A stretch of DNA of 64,000 nucleotides. Source: Streptobacillus moniliformis DSM 12112. GTDB taxonomy: Bacteria; Fusobacteriota; Fusobacteriia; Fusobacteriales; Leptotrichiaceae. Location of the stretch: positions 248,001-312,000 of the forward strand of contig NC_013515.1 of assembly GCF_000024565.1 (NCBI RefSeq), in the 5' to 3' direction. Made by a program: the position numbers and the translations under genes. Each line of letters starts with the position of its first letter. The first letter of the stretch is position 1. This document shows, in pieces, positions 8,552 to 16,770 of the stretch. The notes under the pieces were generated by a model. That model was not told the DNA's origin, searched no databases, and worked only from the letters and a program-made list of their open reading frames with translations.

Positions 8552-9115
8552 ATGAGAAGAAAAATAAAGGCTAAGGATTTAATTAGAAATGCTTTTGCCA
8601 AGACACTTAAAGTAAAACCTTATTATAGAATAACTGTAAAAGAATTAACAGAAGAAACAGGTGTTACTAGACAAATTTTTTATTATTATTTTAAAAATAT
8701 GACTGAATTATTAAAATATTACTTTGAAGTAGAAATACAAGAAATATTAAAAGTTAAAAGAAAATTTAATAATTTTGAAGAAGCATATATCTTATTCTTT
8801 AAATCTATAGCAGAAAGAAAAGATGTACTTATTAATATTAACCAATGTGAATCATGTGGATTATTAAGAGAATCATTTGAAGTTATGAGTAAAAGACTTT
8901 TTGAATTACTATTTACAGATACTTTAGTTAATAATAATGTTAAAGAAAAAGATAAAGATTTTTTACTAAATTATTATAAAGTTGCATTTGCTTCAGTTGC
9001 ATATGAGTGGCTCAATAATGGCATGAAAGAAGAAATAAAATATTTAGTAAAGAATTTATCAATATTAATAGATCAATCACTTATGCCAACTTTAAAAAGA
9101 TTCGAAGATAGATAA
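8552..9115 (+). CDS. TetR/AcrR-family transcriptional regulator
   Basis: A 187-residue regulator. The N-terminal helix-turn-helix is at residues about 28-50, ending in the family pattern T-R-Q-I-F-Y-Y-Y-F-K-N. The C-terminal part resembles the TetR_C_8 (DhaS-like) dimer/ligand domain. AAAAGGAG lies just before the start. It follows gltX closely and ends in a strong terminator. The target and ligand are unknown; the gltX link may be only transcriptional convenience. Confidence 0.85.
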   Translation: MRRKIKAKDLIRNAFAKTLKVKPYYRITVKELTEETGVTRQIFYYYFKNMTELLKYYFEVEIQEILKVKRKFNNFEEAYILFFKSIAERKDVLININQCESCGLLRESFEVMSKRLFELLFTDTLVNNNVKEKDKDFLLNYYKVAFASVAYEWLNNGMKEEIKYLVKNLSILIDQSLMPTLKRFEDR

Positions 9116-9134
9116 AAATAATAATTGTAAAAAT

Positions 9135-9166
9135 AATCACATATCACTTTAAGATATGTGATTTTT
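9135..9166 (+). terminator. Terminator after the gltX-tetR unit
   Basis: AATCACATATC / GATATGTGATT 11-bp stem, 7-nt loop, T run. Confidence 0.9.
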
Positions 9167-9202
9167 ACTATTAAGATATAGGAAATAAAGAGCTTAAATG
9201 GC

Positions 9203-9231
9203 TTGACACTATTAATTAATGATGATATAAT
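9203..9231 (+). promoter_or_regulatory. Strong promoter of the rpsB operon
   Basis: Perfect TTGACA (9203-9208), 17-nt spacer, perfect TATAAT (9226-9231). About 105 nt of leader follow before rpsB. The leader carries a CAAAC...GTTTG inverted repeat (9241-9266) and could host S2 autoregulation, but no known motif is certain. Confidence 0.9.
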
Positions 9232-9341
9232 AGCAAAGGACAAACACACTCTGTTTTTTTCGTTTGTATGGTGCCAATATATTTGGGTTTGCAAATGGAC
9301 AAGAGTGGATGAAAAAACCAAAAATCAAGGAGGAAAATGAA

Positions 9342-10115
9342 ATGGCAGTAATTTCAATGAAAGAATTATTAGAAGTGGGAGCACATTTTGGGCATCAAGC
9401 AAAAAGATGGAATCCTAAAATGAAACCATACATCTATGCAGAAAGAAATGGTTTACACATTTTAGACTTACAACAAACATTAGTATCAACAGAAAAAGCT
9501 TATGAATTTGTTAGAGAAATAGCAAGTGAAGGTGGAAAAGTATTATTCGTAGGTACTAAAAAACAAGCTCAAGAAGCTATGAAAGAAGAAGCTGAAAGAT
9601 GTGGAGGTTTCTATGTTAACCAAAGATGGTTAGGGGGATTATTAACTAACTTAGAAACTATTAAAAAAAGAGTTAAAAAATTAAAAGAATTAGAAGAAAT
9701 GGAAGCAGATGGAACTTTAGATGAAGCTTACACTAAAAAAGAAGCAGCTATTTTAAGAAAAGAAATGGAAAAATTACAAAAAAATGTTGGTGGAATTAAA
9801 GAAATGAACACTTTACCAGCAGCATTATTCGTTGTAGATATTAAAAAAGAATTTTTAGCTTTAGAAGAAGCAGCTAAACTTGGAATACCTGTAATAGCTT
9901 TAATAGATTCAAATGTAGATCCAGATTTAGTAACTTATAGAATACCTGCAAATGATGATGCAATTAGATCAATAAAATTATTTGCAAAAGTAATTTCACA
10001 AGCAGTTGTTGAAGCTAATGGTGGGCAAGAAAATGAATACACTCCAGCAGAACTTGAAACAGCAGAAGTTTTAGAAGAAAATTTCGTAGTTGAAAAAGAA
10101 GAAATAGAAGAATAA
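9342..10115 (+). CDS. rpsB: 30S ribosomal protein S2
   Basis: Begins [19 protein letters not shown], the S2 hallmark, and keeps the [10 protein letters not shown] motif (about residues 92-101). 257 residues plus an acidic C-terminal tail. The start is set by AAGGAGG eight bases upstream of 9342. It is the first gene of the classic rpsB-tsf-pyrH-frr order. Confidence 0.97.
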   Translation: MAVISMKELLEVGAHFGHQAKRWNPKMKPYIYAERNGLHILDLQQTLVSTEKAYEFVREIASEGGKVLFVGTKKQAQEAMKEEAERCGGFYVNQRWLGGLLTNLETIKKRVKKLKELEEMEADGTLDEAYTKKEAAILRKEMEKLQKNVGGIKEMNTLPAALFVVDIKKEFLALEEAAKLGIPVIALIDSNVDPDLVTYRIPANDDAIRSIKLFAKVISQAVVEANGGQENEYTPAELETAEVLEENFVVEKEEIEE

Positions 10116-10136
10116 TAAGTTAAGGGAGGAAACATT

Positions 10137-11015
10137 ATGGCAAGTGCAGCAGATATAAAAGTATTAAGAGAAAGAACAGGAGCTGGAATGCTTGATTGTA
10201 AAAAAGCATTAGAAGCTAATGGTGGAGATATAGAAAAAGCAATAGACTGGTTAAGAGAAAAAGGAATAGCTAAAGCAGCTAAAAAATCAGGAAGAATAGC
10301 AGCAGAAGGATTAGTATTTGGTGGAGAATTAGATAACTTAGGTGTTATTATCGAATTTAATTCAGAAACAGATTTTGTTGCTAAAAATGATGATTTCAAA
10401 AATTTTGGAACTAAATTAGTAGAACTTGCATTAAAAAACAAAACAGCAACAGTTGAAGACTTAAAAGCAGTTGAAGTTGATGGATCAACAGTTGATAACC
10501 AATTAACAGAATTAATTGCTAAAATTGGTGAAAACTTAAATATTAGAAGATTAGTATTAGTTGAAGCTAAAGGATTTGTAGTAAACTACATTCACTTAGG
10601 TGGAAAAATAGGAGTTTTAGTTGAAGTTGAAGGAGAAAATACTCCTGAAAATCATGAAAAAGCAAAAGGAGTAGCAATGCATATTGCAGCTATGGATCCT
10701 TCTTACTTAAATAGAGAGCAAGTTACAGCTTCTGATTTAGAAAAAGAAAGAGAAATAGCAAGAGTTCAATTATTAGAAGAAGGTAAACCAGAAGCTATAG
10801 TTGAAAAAATATTAGAAGGTAAAATGAGAAAGTTCTATGAAGAAAATTGCTTATTAGAACAAAAATATGTAAGAGATGATAAAGTGTCAATTAAAGAATT
10901 TATTGCTCCTTCATCAGTTGTAGGATTTGCAAGATACAAAGTTGGAGAAGGAATAGAAAAAGTTGAAACTGACTTCGCAGCTGAAGTTGCAGCACAAATA
11001 GCAAATACAAAATAA
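10137..11015 (+). CDS. tsf: Elongation factor Ts
   Basis: Nucleotide exchange factor for EF-Tu. N-terminal UBA-like domain with [16 protein letters not shown]; the T-D-F-V-A-K-N-D contact motif is at about residues 80-87. 292 residues, normal. It lies 21 nt after rpsB with GGGAGG before the ATG. Confidence 0.97.
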   Translation: MASAADIKVLRERTGAGMLDCKKALEANGGDIEKAIDWLREKGIAKAAKKSGRIAAEGLVFGGELDNLGVIIEFNSETDFVAKNDDFKNFGTKLVELALKNKTATVEDLKAVEVDGSTVDNQLTELIAKIGENLNIRRLVLVEAKGFVVNYIHLGGKIGVLVEVEGENTPENHEKAKGVAMHIAAMDPSYLNREQVTASDLEKEREIARVQLLEEGKPEAIVEKILEGKMRKFYEENCLLEQKYVRDDKVSIKEFIAPSSVVGFARYKVGEGIEKVETDFAAEVAAQIANTK

Positions 11016-11028
11016 TAATATATAAGGG

Positions 11029-11055
11029 AGAGTTTAAGCGATTAAACTCTTTTTT
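11029..11055 (+). terminator. Hairpin-T attenuator/terminator between tsf and pyrH
   Basis: AGAGTTTAA-GCGA-TTAAACTCT followed by T6. It sits inside the operon order, so it probably lowers rather than ends expression of pyrH-frr-mreB relative to rpsB-tsf. Confidence 0.8.
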
Positions 11056-11075
11056 ATAAAACGGAGGTAAATTTA

Positions 11076-11792
11076 ATGCTAAAACATAAAAGAATATTGT
11101 TAAAATTAAGTGGAGAAGCTTTAGCTGGAGATAAGGAATTTGGTTTTTCTGATGATATTTTACATAGTTTTGCTAAACAAATTAAGGAAATACATGATGA
11201 AGGTGTAGAACTTGCAATAGTAATTGGTGGAGGAAATATATTTAGAGGAAAATTTGGAGAAGAAGTTGGTATGGATAGATCAACTGGAGATACTATGGGT
11301 ATGCTTGCAACAATAATGAATGGCTTAGCTCTGCAAAATGCCATAGAAAAAATTGGAGGAGTATCTACTAGAGTTCTTACTGCAATAAATATGCCTCAAG
11401 TAGCTGAACCATTTATAAGAAGAAGAGCAATTAGACATTTAGAAAAAGGAAGAGTAGTCATATTTGCAGGTGGTACAGGAAATCCATATTTTACTACAGA
11501 TTCAGGTGGAGCATTAAGAGCAATAGAAATTGAAGCCAATGTTTTAGCTAAGGGTACAAAAGTTGATGGTATTTATGATAAAGATCCTGTTAAATATGAT
11601 GATGCTATTAAATATGAAGAAATTACTTTTAAAGAAGCATTAGATAAGGATTTACAAGTAATGGATGCGACTGCTTTATCGCTATGTAGAGAAAATAATA
11701 TGCCTATAATAGTATTTAATGCATTAAAAGATGGAAATATGTTAAAACTTGCAAAAGGAGAAAAAATAGGTACTATAGTAAAAAATGGTTAA
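11076..11792 (+). CDS. pyrH: UMP kinase
   Basis: Phosphorylates UMP to UDP in pyrimidine synthesis. Amino-acid-kinase fold with K-L-S-G-E-A-L near the start, I-G-G-G-N-I-F-R-G (about 51-59) and the C-terminal K-D-P motif (D-K-D-P, about 168-171). 238 residues, normal. ACGGAGG precedes the start. Position between tsf and frr is the usual one. Confidence 0.96.
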   Translation: MLKHKRILLKLSGEALAGDKEFGFSDDILHSFAKQIKEIHDEGVELAIVIGGGNIFRGKFGEEVGMDRSTGDTMGMLATIMNGLALQNAIEKIGGVSTRVLTAINMPQVAEPFIRRRAIRHLEKGRVVIFAGGTGNPYFTTDSGGALRAIEIEANVLAKGTKVDGIYDKDPVKYDDAIKYEEITFKEALDKDLQVMDATALSLCRENNMPIIVFNALKDGNMLKLAKGEKIGTIVKNG

Positions 11793-11797
11793 TTATA

Positions 11798-11806
11798 TGA
11801 TATAAT
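11798..11806 (+). promoter_or_regulatory. Extended -10 promoter before frr
   Basis: TGA-TATAAT (11798-11806) gives an extended -10 with no clear -35. It lies 33 nt before frr and could restore transcription after the tsf/pyrH attenuator. Confidence 0.45.
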
Positions 11807-11839
11807 ATTAATAGAAATAAAAAATGGAAGGAAGATAAT

Positions 11840-12397
11840 ATGGTAGAAGAACTATTATTAGAAGTCGAAGAAAAAATGGAAAAAACATTAGAAAGCACAA
11901 AAGTTCGTTTTTCTCATGTTAGAGCAGGACGTGCAAATGTTTCTATGGTTGATGGGGTTTTAGTTGATTATTATGGTCAAATGTCGCCTTTAAATCAAGT
12001 TGGTTCAGTTACTGCACCAGAAGCAAGATTATTAGTTATAGATCCTTGGGATAAATCATTAATACCAGCTATAGAAAAAGCAATACTTGCAGCAAATATT
12101 GGATTTAATCCTTCAAATGATGGTAGAATAATTAGACTTGTAGTACCTGAATTAACTGAAGATAGAAGAAAAGAGTATGTAAAGGTTGTTAAAAAAGAAG
12201 CAGAAGAAGGTAAAGTTGCAGCCAGAAATATTAGAAAAGACTATAATAATAAAGTTAGAAAAATGGAAAAAGATTCTGAAATTACAGAAGATGACTTAAA
12301 ACATGTAGAAGAAAAAATTCAAAAATTAACAGATGAATGTATTAAACATATAGATGAATTATTAGCTAAAAAAGAAAAAGAATTATTAAGTATTTAG
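11840..12397 (+). CDS. frr: Ribosome recycling factor
   Basis: 185 residues, the standard RRF length, with the R-A-G-R-A-N motif (about 28-33), L-V-I-D-P-W-D (about 63-69) and the late R-K-D-Y-N-N-K segment. It splits post-termination ribosomes together with EF-G. GGAAGGAAG precedes the start. mreB follows after 4 nt. Confidence 0.96.
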   Translation: MVEELLLEVEEKMEKTLESTKVRFSHVRAGRANVSMVDGVLVDYYGQMSPLNQVGSVTAPEARLLVIDPWDKSLIPAIEKAILAANIGFNPSNDGRIIRLVVPELTEDRRKEYVKVVKKEAEEGKVAARNIRKDYNNKVRKMEKDSEITEDDLKHVEEKIQKLTDECIKHIDELLAKKEKELLSI

Positions 12398-12401
12398 TGA
12401 T

Positions 12402-13439
12402 ATGATATTTAATAAAATAATTAATTTTTTTAGAATTAAAAAACAAATATCTATAGATTTGGGTACATCAAATGTTCTTTTTTATGATAAACAAGCAAAA
12501 AAAATTGTTTTAAACGAACCTTCTGTTATAGTTAAAGATAAAAAAACTGATAGAGTTGTTGCTGTAGGGAGAGAAGCAAGAGAAATGTTAGGTAAAAATC
12601 CCAAAAGCATAGAAGTAATTAAACCACTTAAAGATGGAGTTATATCTGATATAGATTTAACAAGAAAAATGCTTTCAGAATTTATGAGGCAGGTTTATGG
12701 TATTTCACCATTTAAACCAGAGGTAATAATTTGCGTTCCTATAGAAGTTACTAAAGTAGAAAGAAGAGCTCTTTTTGATGCTTTAGATGATGTTAAAAGA
12801 ATATTTTTAATAGAAGAAGGAAGAGCTGCTATTATGGGTGCAGGAATTAATATTTCAAATCCTAATGGTCATATGGTTATAGATATAGGTGGAGGATCTA
12901 CTGATGTAGCTATATTATCACTTGATGAAATAATAGTTTCTAAATCAATAAAAATAGCAGGCAATAAGTTTGATGAAGATATAGTAAAATATGTTAAAGA
13001 AAAACTATTTTTAAACATCGGAGATAGAACAGCAGAAAAGATAAAAAAGGAATTGTCTACTGCCATATTCCTTCCAGAAGAAGAGAATAAGAAAATGACA
13101 ATTAAAGGATTAGACATTAATACAAAGAAACCAAAAGAACTTGTTATTACATCTAATCAAGTTTGTGAAGCGATTGAAGATTCATTAAATAATCTAGTAG
13201 CAGCAGTAAAAGAAGTAATAGGTAAATGTCCACCTGAACTTGCATCTGATATATTAGATAATGGAATAGTATTAACAGGTGGAGGAGCTTTAATTTCTAA
13301 TTTATATAAATTAATAGAAAATGAAGTTAAAGTAAATGTACATGTACCAGATAAACCTCTTGATTCAGTTGCAATAGGTGGAAGTTATGCATTTGATAAT
13401 AAGAATCTTCTAAACACGCTTTTAGTAAAGGAAAATTAA
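12402..13439 (+). CDS. mreB: MreB-family actin homologue (rod shape)
   Basis: Actin-fold ATPase that organises cell-wall synthesis. Phosphate loops I-D-L-G-T-S-N (about 19-25) and V-I-D-I-G-G-G-S-T-D-V-A (about 158-169) and the adenosine motif T-G-G-G-A-L-I (about 290-296) are present; 345 residues is typical. No good Shine-Dalgarno is seen before 12402, so it may depend on coupling to frr 4 nt upstream. A tnpA gene begins 2 nt after its stop. Confidence 0.92.
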   Translation: MIFNKIINFFRIKKQISIDLGTSNVLFYDKQAKKIVLNEPSVIVKDKKTDRVVAVGREAREMLGKNPKSIEVIKPLKDGVISDIDLTRKMLSEFMRQVYGISPFKPEVIICVPIEVTKVERRALFDALDDVKRIFLIEEGRAAIMGAGINISNPNGHMVIDIGGGSTDVAILSLDEIIVSKSIKIAGNKFDEDIVKYVKEKLFLNIGDRTAEKIKKELSTAIFLPEEENKKMTIKGLDINTKKPKELVITSNQVCEAIEDSLNNLVAAVKEVIGKCPPELASDILDNGIVLTGGGALISNLYKLIENEVKVNVHVPDKPLDSVAIGGSYAFDNKNLLNTLLVKEN

Positions 13440-13441
13440 AA

Positions 13442-13882
13442 ATGGAAATATATGGAAATAATCATTCTGTTTTTGCATTGTATTATCAATTAGTATTTGT
13501 TACTAAAAATAGAAGTAAAATATTTAATGAAGATATTACAAAATATGCAATAGATAAGTTTAATGAAATCTCAAAAAACTATTTAATAGAACTATATGAT
13601 TTTAGCTATGAAAAAGATCATGTACATATTAAATTTAAAGCACATCCAAAAAGTGAAATTTCTAAATTTATTAATGCTTATAAAAGTGCAACATCAAGAC
13701 TTATAAAAAAAGAATTTGAGTATGTGAATGATATACTAAAAGATGGTGGGTTATGGGAGAGAACATACTTCTTGATTACAGAAGGAGTACCAAGTAAAGA
13801 TATGATAAATCATTATATCAAAACAAAAATTAAGTGTGATATAATTGACCATGATTGCCAGTGTCATGGTTGTGAAAAATAA
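13442..13882 (+). CDS. tnpA: IS200/IS605-type Y1 transposase (TnpA-like)
   Basis: A 146-residue HUH single-strand transposase: H60-V-H62 metal motif and Y125 (N-H-Y-I-K-T-K) match the known geometry (H64/H66/Y127 in IS608). The C-terminus ends in an unusual Cys-rich tail (C-Q-C-H-G-C-E-K). It starts 2 nt after mreB, with its AAAGGA (13427-13432) inside the mreB end, so it is translated as an operon member. No tnpB follows. No separate left end fits between mreB and tnpA, so the left end would have to lie within mreB, or the gene is domesticated. Confidence 0.88.
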   Translation: MEIYGNNHSVFALYYQLVFVTKNRSKIFNEDITKYAIDKFNEISKNYLIELYDFSYEKDHVHIKFKAHPKSEISKFINAYKSATSRLIKKEFEYVNDILKDGGLWERTYFLITEGVPSKDMINHYIKTKIKCDIIDHDCQCHGCEK

Positions 13883-13891
13883 TTTAAATAT

Positions 13892-13926
13892 AACTTAGAA
13901 TGCTTTGTAACATTCTAAGTTTTTTT
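13892..13926 (+). terminator. Hairpin-T after tnpA: operon terminator, possibly also the element's right-end hairpin
   Basis: AACTTAGAATG / CATTCTAAGTT 11-bp perfect stem, 8-nt loop, T run. A second inverted pair (ACCATGA...TCATGGT, about 13850-13871) lies in the last codons of tnpA. Confidence 0.85.
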
Positions 13927-13961
13927 AATTACTAAAAAGCAGTAAAGATACATTAAGTTAA

Positions 13962-13990
13962 TTGATTTTTATTAGCAAATATGATAATAT
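13962..13990 (+). promoter_or_regulatory. Probable promoter of the TPR gene
   Basis: TTGATT (13962-13967), 17-nt spacer, TAATAT (13985-13990). The -10 register is uncertain in this AT-rich stretch. Confidence 0.4.
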
Positions 13991-14024
13991 ATAGATATAA
14001 AAGTTATTGAAAGGAAAGATATTT

Positions 14025-14594
14025 ATGTTATCGACATTAGTTTTTAGAGAATTTAGATATAATGGGAATATAGATGATTTTAAGGCAGAATTAAAATCAA
14101 AAATTGATAAAAACCCAAAAGATATAGATTCATTAAAAAAACTTGCAGGGATATATCATGCATATTTAGAAAATGATAAGGCAATTAAGTTGTATGAAGA
14201 GTTATCAAAATATCTTCCAAATGATCATGAAGTTGAAGGTTATTTAGGTTATTTATATTATGAAAATTCAAATTTAAATGAAGCTGAAGAAAGATTAAAA
14301 AATGCTCTTTATTTAAGTGAAAAAGAACCTTTTTTATTGTTTCTTTTAGGAAATGTATATTCAAGAAAAGGTATGCTTAGAGAAGCATTTGATTGTTATG
14401 AACTTGCAATATTTTTAGACTTTGATATGTATGGAGCACATATAGATTTTGGAAGAAAATATGAACATATGGGAAGACATAGAAGAGCCTTAAAAGAATT
14501 TAGAGCAGCATACGATATAGATTCAAGAGATGAAGAATTGTTAAAGAAAATAGAACATGTAGAAAATAGGATAAAAGAAACAGAAAATAAATGA
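14025..14594 (+). CDS. Tetratricopeptide-repeat protein
   Basis: 189 residues with about four TPR units (residues about 28-180; the typical A-x-x-L-Y and L-G-x-x-Y positions recur, e.g. L-G-Y-L-Y-Y-E-N and L-G-N-V-Y-S-R-K-G). No signal peptide is seen, so it is probably a cytoplasmic scaffold. The start at 14025 has AAAGGAAAG nine bases upstream; a TTG at 14007 lies before that site. It is a single gene between two terminators. The function is unknown. Confidence 0.8.
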   Translation: MLSTLVFREFRYNGNIDDFKAELKSKIDKNPKDIDSLKKLAGIYHAYLENDKAIKLYEELSKYLPNDHEVEGYLGYLYYENSNLNEAEERLKNALYLSEKEPFLLFLLGNVYSRKGMLREAFDCYELAIFLDFDMYGAHIDFGRKYEHMGRHRRALKEFRAAYDIDSRDEELLKKIEHVENRIKETENK

Positions 14595-14601
14595 ATGTAA
14601 G

Positions 14602-14630
14602 AAAAGCCTGCTAAAGCAGGTTTTTCTTTT
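14602..14630 (+). terminator. Terminator after the TPR gene
   Basis: CCTGC-TAAA-GCAGG stem followed by T5-C-T4. Confidence 0.85.
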
Positions 14631-14662
14631 GTTAAACCGCCTTAATATATTCTATAAAAATG

Positions 14663-14697
14663 AAAAAGGAGAATTTCAATTTTTTAGAAATTCTCCT
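14663..14697 (-). terminator. Minus-strand terminator, recurring GGAGAATTTC palindrome (copy 1)
   Basis: AGGAGAATTTC / GAAATTCTCCT perfect 11-bp stem with a 9-nt loop; the minus strand has T5 after it. The same stem recurs at 28809 and 59926. Confidence 0.85.
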
Positions 14698-14712
14698 GTA
14701 TATATTTTAATA

Positions 14713-15051
14713 TTATAATTTTATATAATCAAATATTTTCTTCATGAAATCAAATTTAAACTCTTCTCTCTTATAAGCATGTATTGCTGTTATTAGTGTT
14801 AGAACAAATAATATTAAGAATAATAAAGCTAGAATTGAAGGAGGAAGTTTAAGATCTCTAAATAAAGTAATTATGAAAGAAAAGAATGAAAAAATTAATC
14901 CTTGTTTTGCATAATCTCTAACAAATTCATTTTCTTTTTCTAAAATTAATCCACCAATACTAAATATTATTCCTATAAACGGAGATAACGATATAATTAA
15001 AATAGTAGCTGCAACTAAATTTTCATTTATATTTCCTATAGATTTTTTCAA
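14713..15051 (-). CDS. Small integral membrane protein (DUF4870/Tic20-like?)
   Basis: About 112 residues with three to four hydrophobic helices. The segment F-V-R-D-Y-A-K-Q-G-L-I-F-S-F resembles the F-V-x-x-H-A-x-Q-A of DUF4870 proteins; that link is tentative. I choose the TTG start at 15051 (GTGAGG 9 nt upstream). An ATG at 15078 overlaps the -10 element (15077-15082) and would lie before the transcript start. It is the last gene before the terminator at 14663. Confidence 0.6.
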   Translation of the reverse strand: MKKSIGNINENLVAATILIISLSPFIGIIFSIGGLILEKENEFVRDYAKQGLIFSFFSFIITLFRDLKLPPSILALLFLILFVLTLITAIHAYKREEFKFDFMKKIFDYIKL

Positions 15052-15076
15052 AATTATCAACCTCACTTTCATATCC

Positions 15077-15105
15077 ATTATATCAGAAATATTGATAATA
15101 GTCTA
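15077..15105 (-). promoter_or_regulatory. Minus-strand promoter of the small membrane protein
   Basis: Read on the minus strand: TAGACT (15105-15100), 17-nt spacer, perfect TATAAT (15082-15077). It lies just before the end of the EIIA gene, so the pair can be transcribed separately. Confidence 0.65.
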
Positions 15106-15108
15106 ATA

Positions 15109-15555
15109 TTAATATATTTTATTTAACAACATTAAAACTTCTTCTTTATTTTCAGAATGTTTTAATATATTTGCTTTATTAGAGTCGATAATATTTCTTG
15201 ATAAACTCATTAAAATGTCTATATATAGGTCATCATATCTTGGTTTAACTAGTACTGCACAAATATATTTAGCCATATCCCCTTCTTCATTCCAAATTAA
15301 AGGATTTTTTAAACGTATGAATACAATTGTATTTTCTAATACCTTTGTACTTTTTAGATGAGGAATTGCAAATTTAGAACCAAGAAAAGTAGTTAGTTCA
15401 CTTTCTTTTTCATGAAATTTTTGTAAAATTCTTTGAGGTTTTTCTATTCTCTCTAATTTCACTAAATTTTCTACTATAAATTCAAATAATTCGTTTTTGT
15501 TTGAAACTTCTAAATTTTCAAAAAATACTTTTTCATCACATAATTTTATAGACAT
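15109..15555 (-). CDS. PTS EIIA component (fructose/mannitol-type, PtsN-like)
   Basis: 148 residues of the PTS_EIIA_2 family (PF00359). The phospho-acceptor His66 sits in F-A-I-P-H-L-K-S, matching the A-I-P-H motif. The start at 15555 has AGGAG nine bases upstream; a TTG just after the AGGAG is too close. There is no EIIB/EIIC next to it, so it may be a nitrogen-PTS-like regulator, or it may serve a permease elsewhere such as the orphan IIB at 5937. That pairing is only a guess. Confidence 0.8.
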   Translation of the reverse strand: MSIKLCDEKVFFENLEVSNKNELFEFIVENLVKLERIEKPQRILQKFHEKESELTTFLGSKFAIPHLKSTKVLENTIVFIRLKNPLIWNEEGDMAKYICAVLVKPRYDDLYIDILMSLSRNIIDSNKANILKHSENKEEVLMLLNKIY

Positions 15556-15589
15556 AGTTATCAACTCCTATTTTTTCTTAATATATTAT

Positions 15590-15617
15590 AGTATACCTTG
15601 AAAATATATAAGGTCAA
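15590..15617 (-). promoter_or_regulatory. Minus-strand promoter of the EIIA gene
   Basis: On the minus strand TTGACC (15617-15612), 16-nt spacer, TATACT (15595-15590). The 160 bases from here to the troA promoter show no gene. Confidence 0.65.
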
Positions 15618-15778
15618 ATAGATAAAATTGTTTTTTAAGAAAAATGCAATGTGAGATCTGGGAAAGTCTACTTTTTACTAAACAATAGTTTGATTGTGTA
15701 AAAATAAATAAATATCAAAGTAATAAATATATGCTCGTATTTATAGGAATATCTTAATTTTTAATGGTAATAATTTGA

Positions 15779-15807
15779 TTGACAAAACATTTAAAATATT
15801 GTAATAT
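15779..15807 (+). promoter_or_regulatory. Promoter of the troABCD-like operon with possible operator
   Basis: Perfect TTGACA (15779-15784), 17-nt spacer, TAATAT (15802-15807). AATATT-GT-AATATT (about 15795-15808) overlaps the -10 and could be a metalloregulator site; this is inference from symmetry only. Confidence 0.7.
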
Positions 15808-15840
15808 TAATTTGATAAAAATTATGAAAGAGGTATCAAA

Positions 15841-16761
15841 ATGAAAAATTTAAAACAAATTTTATTAGCATTAATGCTAACTGTATTTGCGTTTTCATGT
15901 GGTAGTAAAATGGGAGATGCTAAATCGGATGAAGGTAAAATTAAAGTAACAACTACTTTAAACTATTATGTAAATTTACTTGAAGAAATAGGTAAAGATA
16001 AAGTTAAAGTAACAGGATTAATGGGTGAAGGAGAAGACCCACACCTATATGTTGCTACAGCTGGAGATATTGAAAAATTAGAAAAAGCTGACTTAGTTGT
16101 ATACGGTGGATTACACTTAGAAGGTAAAATGGTTGAAATATTTGAAAACTTAAAAGATAAAGCAGTATTAGATTTAGGTGCTCAACTTGATCCTTCAAAA
16201 TTAGTTGAAGAAGAAAAAGGAGTATATGACCCTCACGTATGGTTTAATACAGAATTTTGGGCAGTTCAAGCTACAGCAGTTGCTAACAAATTATCAGAGC
16301 TTGATCCAGCTAATAAAGAATTTTACATGAACAATTTAGAAGTATACTTAAAAGAATTAGATATGGCAACTAAATATGTACAAGATAAAATAAATGAAAT
16401 ACCTGAAAATGCAAGAGTATTAATTACAGCTCATGATGCATTCGGATATTTTGCTAGTCAATTCGGATTAGAAGTTAAAGCTATACAAGGTGTTTCAACT
16501 GATTCAGAAATAGGAACAAAAGAAATAAATGAATTAGCTGATTTCATTGTTGCTAATAAAATAAAAGCAATATTTGTTGAAAGTTCAGTAAATCATAAGA
16601 GTATAGAATCACTTCAAGAAGCAGTTCAAGCAAAAGGATTTGAAGTAAAAATAGGTGGAGAATTATACTCAGATTCTATGGGAGATGCAAAAAACAATAC
16701 TGAAACATATATTAAAACTTTAAAATTCAATGCAGATACTATAGCAAATGCATTAAAATAG
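15841..16761 (+). CDS. troA: Metal ABC transporter substrate-binding lipoprotein, TroA-like
   Basis: Captures Mn/Zn/Fe ions at the cell envelope (cluster A-I). Signal with likely lipidated Cys20 (F-A-F-S-C). Metal ligands line up with Treponema TroA (H68, H133, H199, D279): here H68 (E-D-P-H), H132 (D-P-H-V-W), H198 (T-A-H-D) and D278 (Y-S-D-S). The stretches H-D-A-F-G-Y-F and G-G-E-L-Y-S-D-S-M-G-D are TroA-like too. No His-rich loop is present, so it is not a typical ZnuA. It is first of four genes in the order binding protein, ATPase, permease, permease, as in troABCD. Confidence 0.9.
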   Translation: MKNLKQILLALMLTVFAFSCGSKMGDAKSDEGKIKVTTTLNYYVNLLEEIGKDKVKVTGLMGEGEDPHLYVATAGDIEKLEKADLVVYGGLHLEGKMVEIFENLKDKAVLDLGAQLDPSKLVEEEKGVYDPHVWFNTEFWAVQATAVANKLSELDPANKEFYMNNLEVYLKELDMATKYVQDKINEIPENARVLITAHDAFGYFASQFGLEVKAIQGVSTDSEIGTKEINELADFIVANKIKAIFVESSVNHKSIESLQEAVQAKGFEVKIGGELYSDSMGDAKNNTETYIKTLKFNADTIANALK

Positions 16762-16770
16762 GATGATAAA

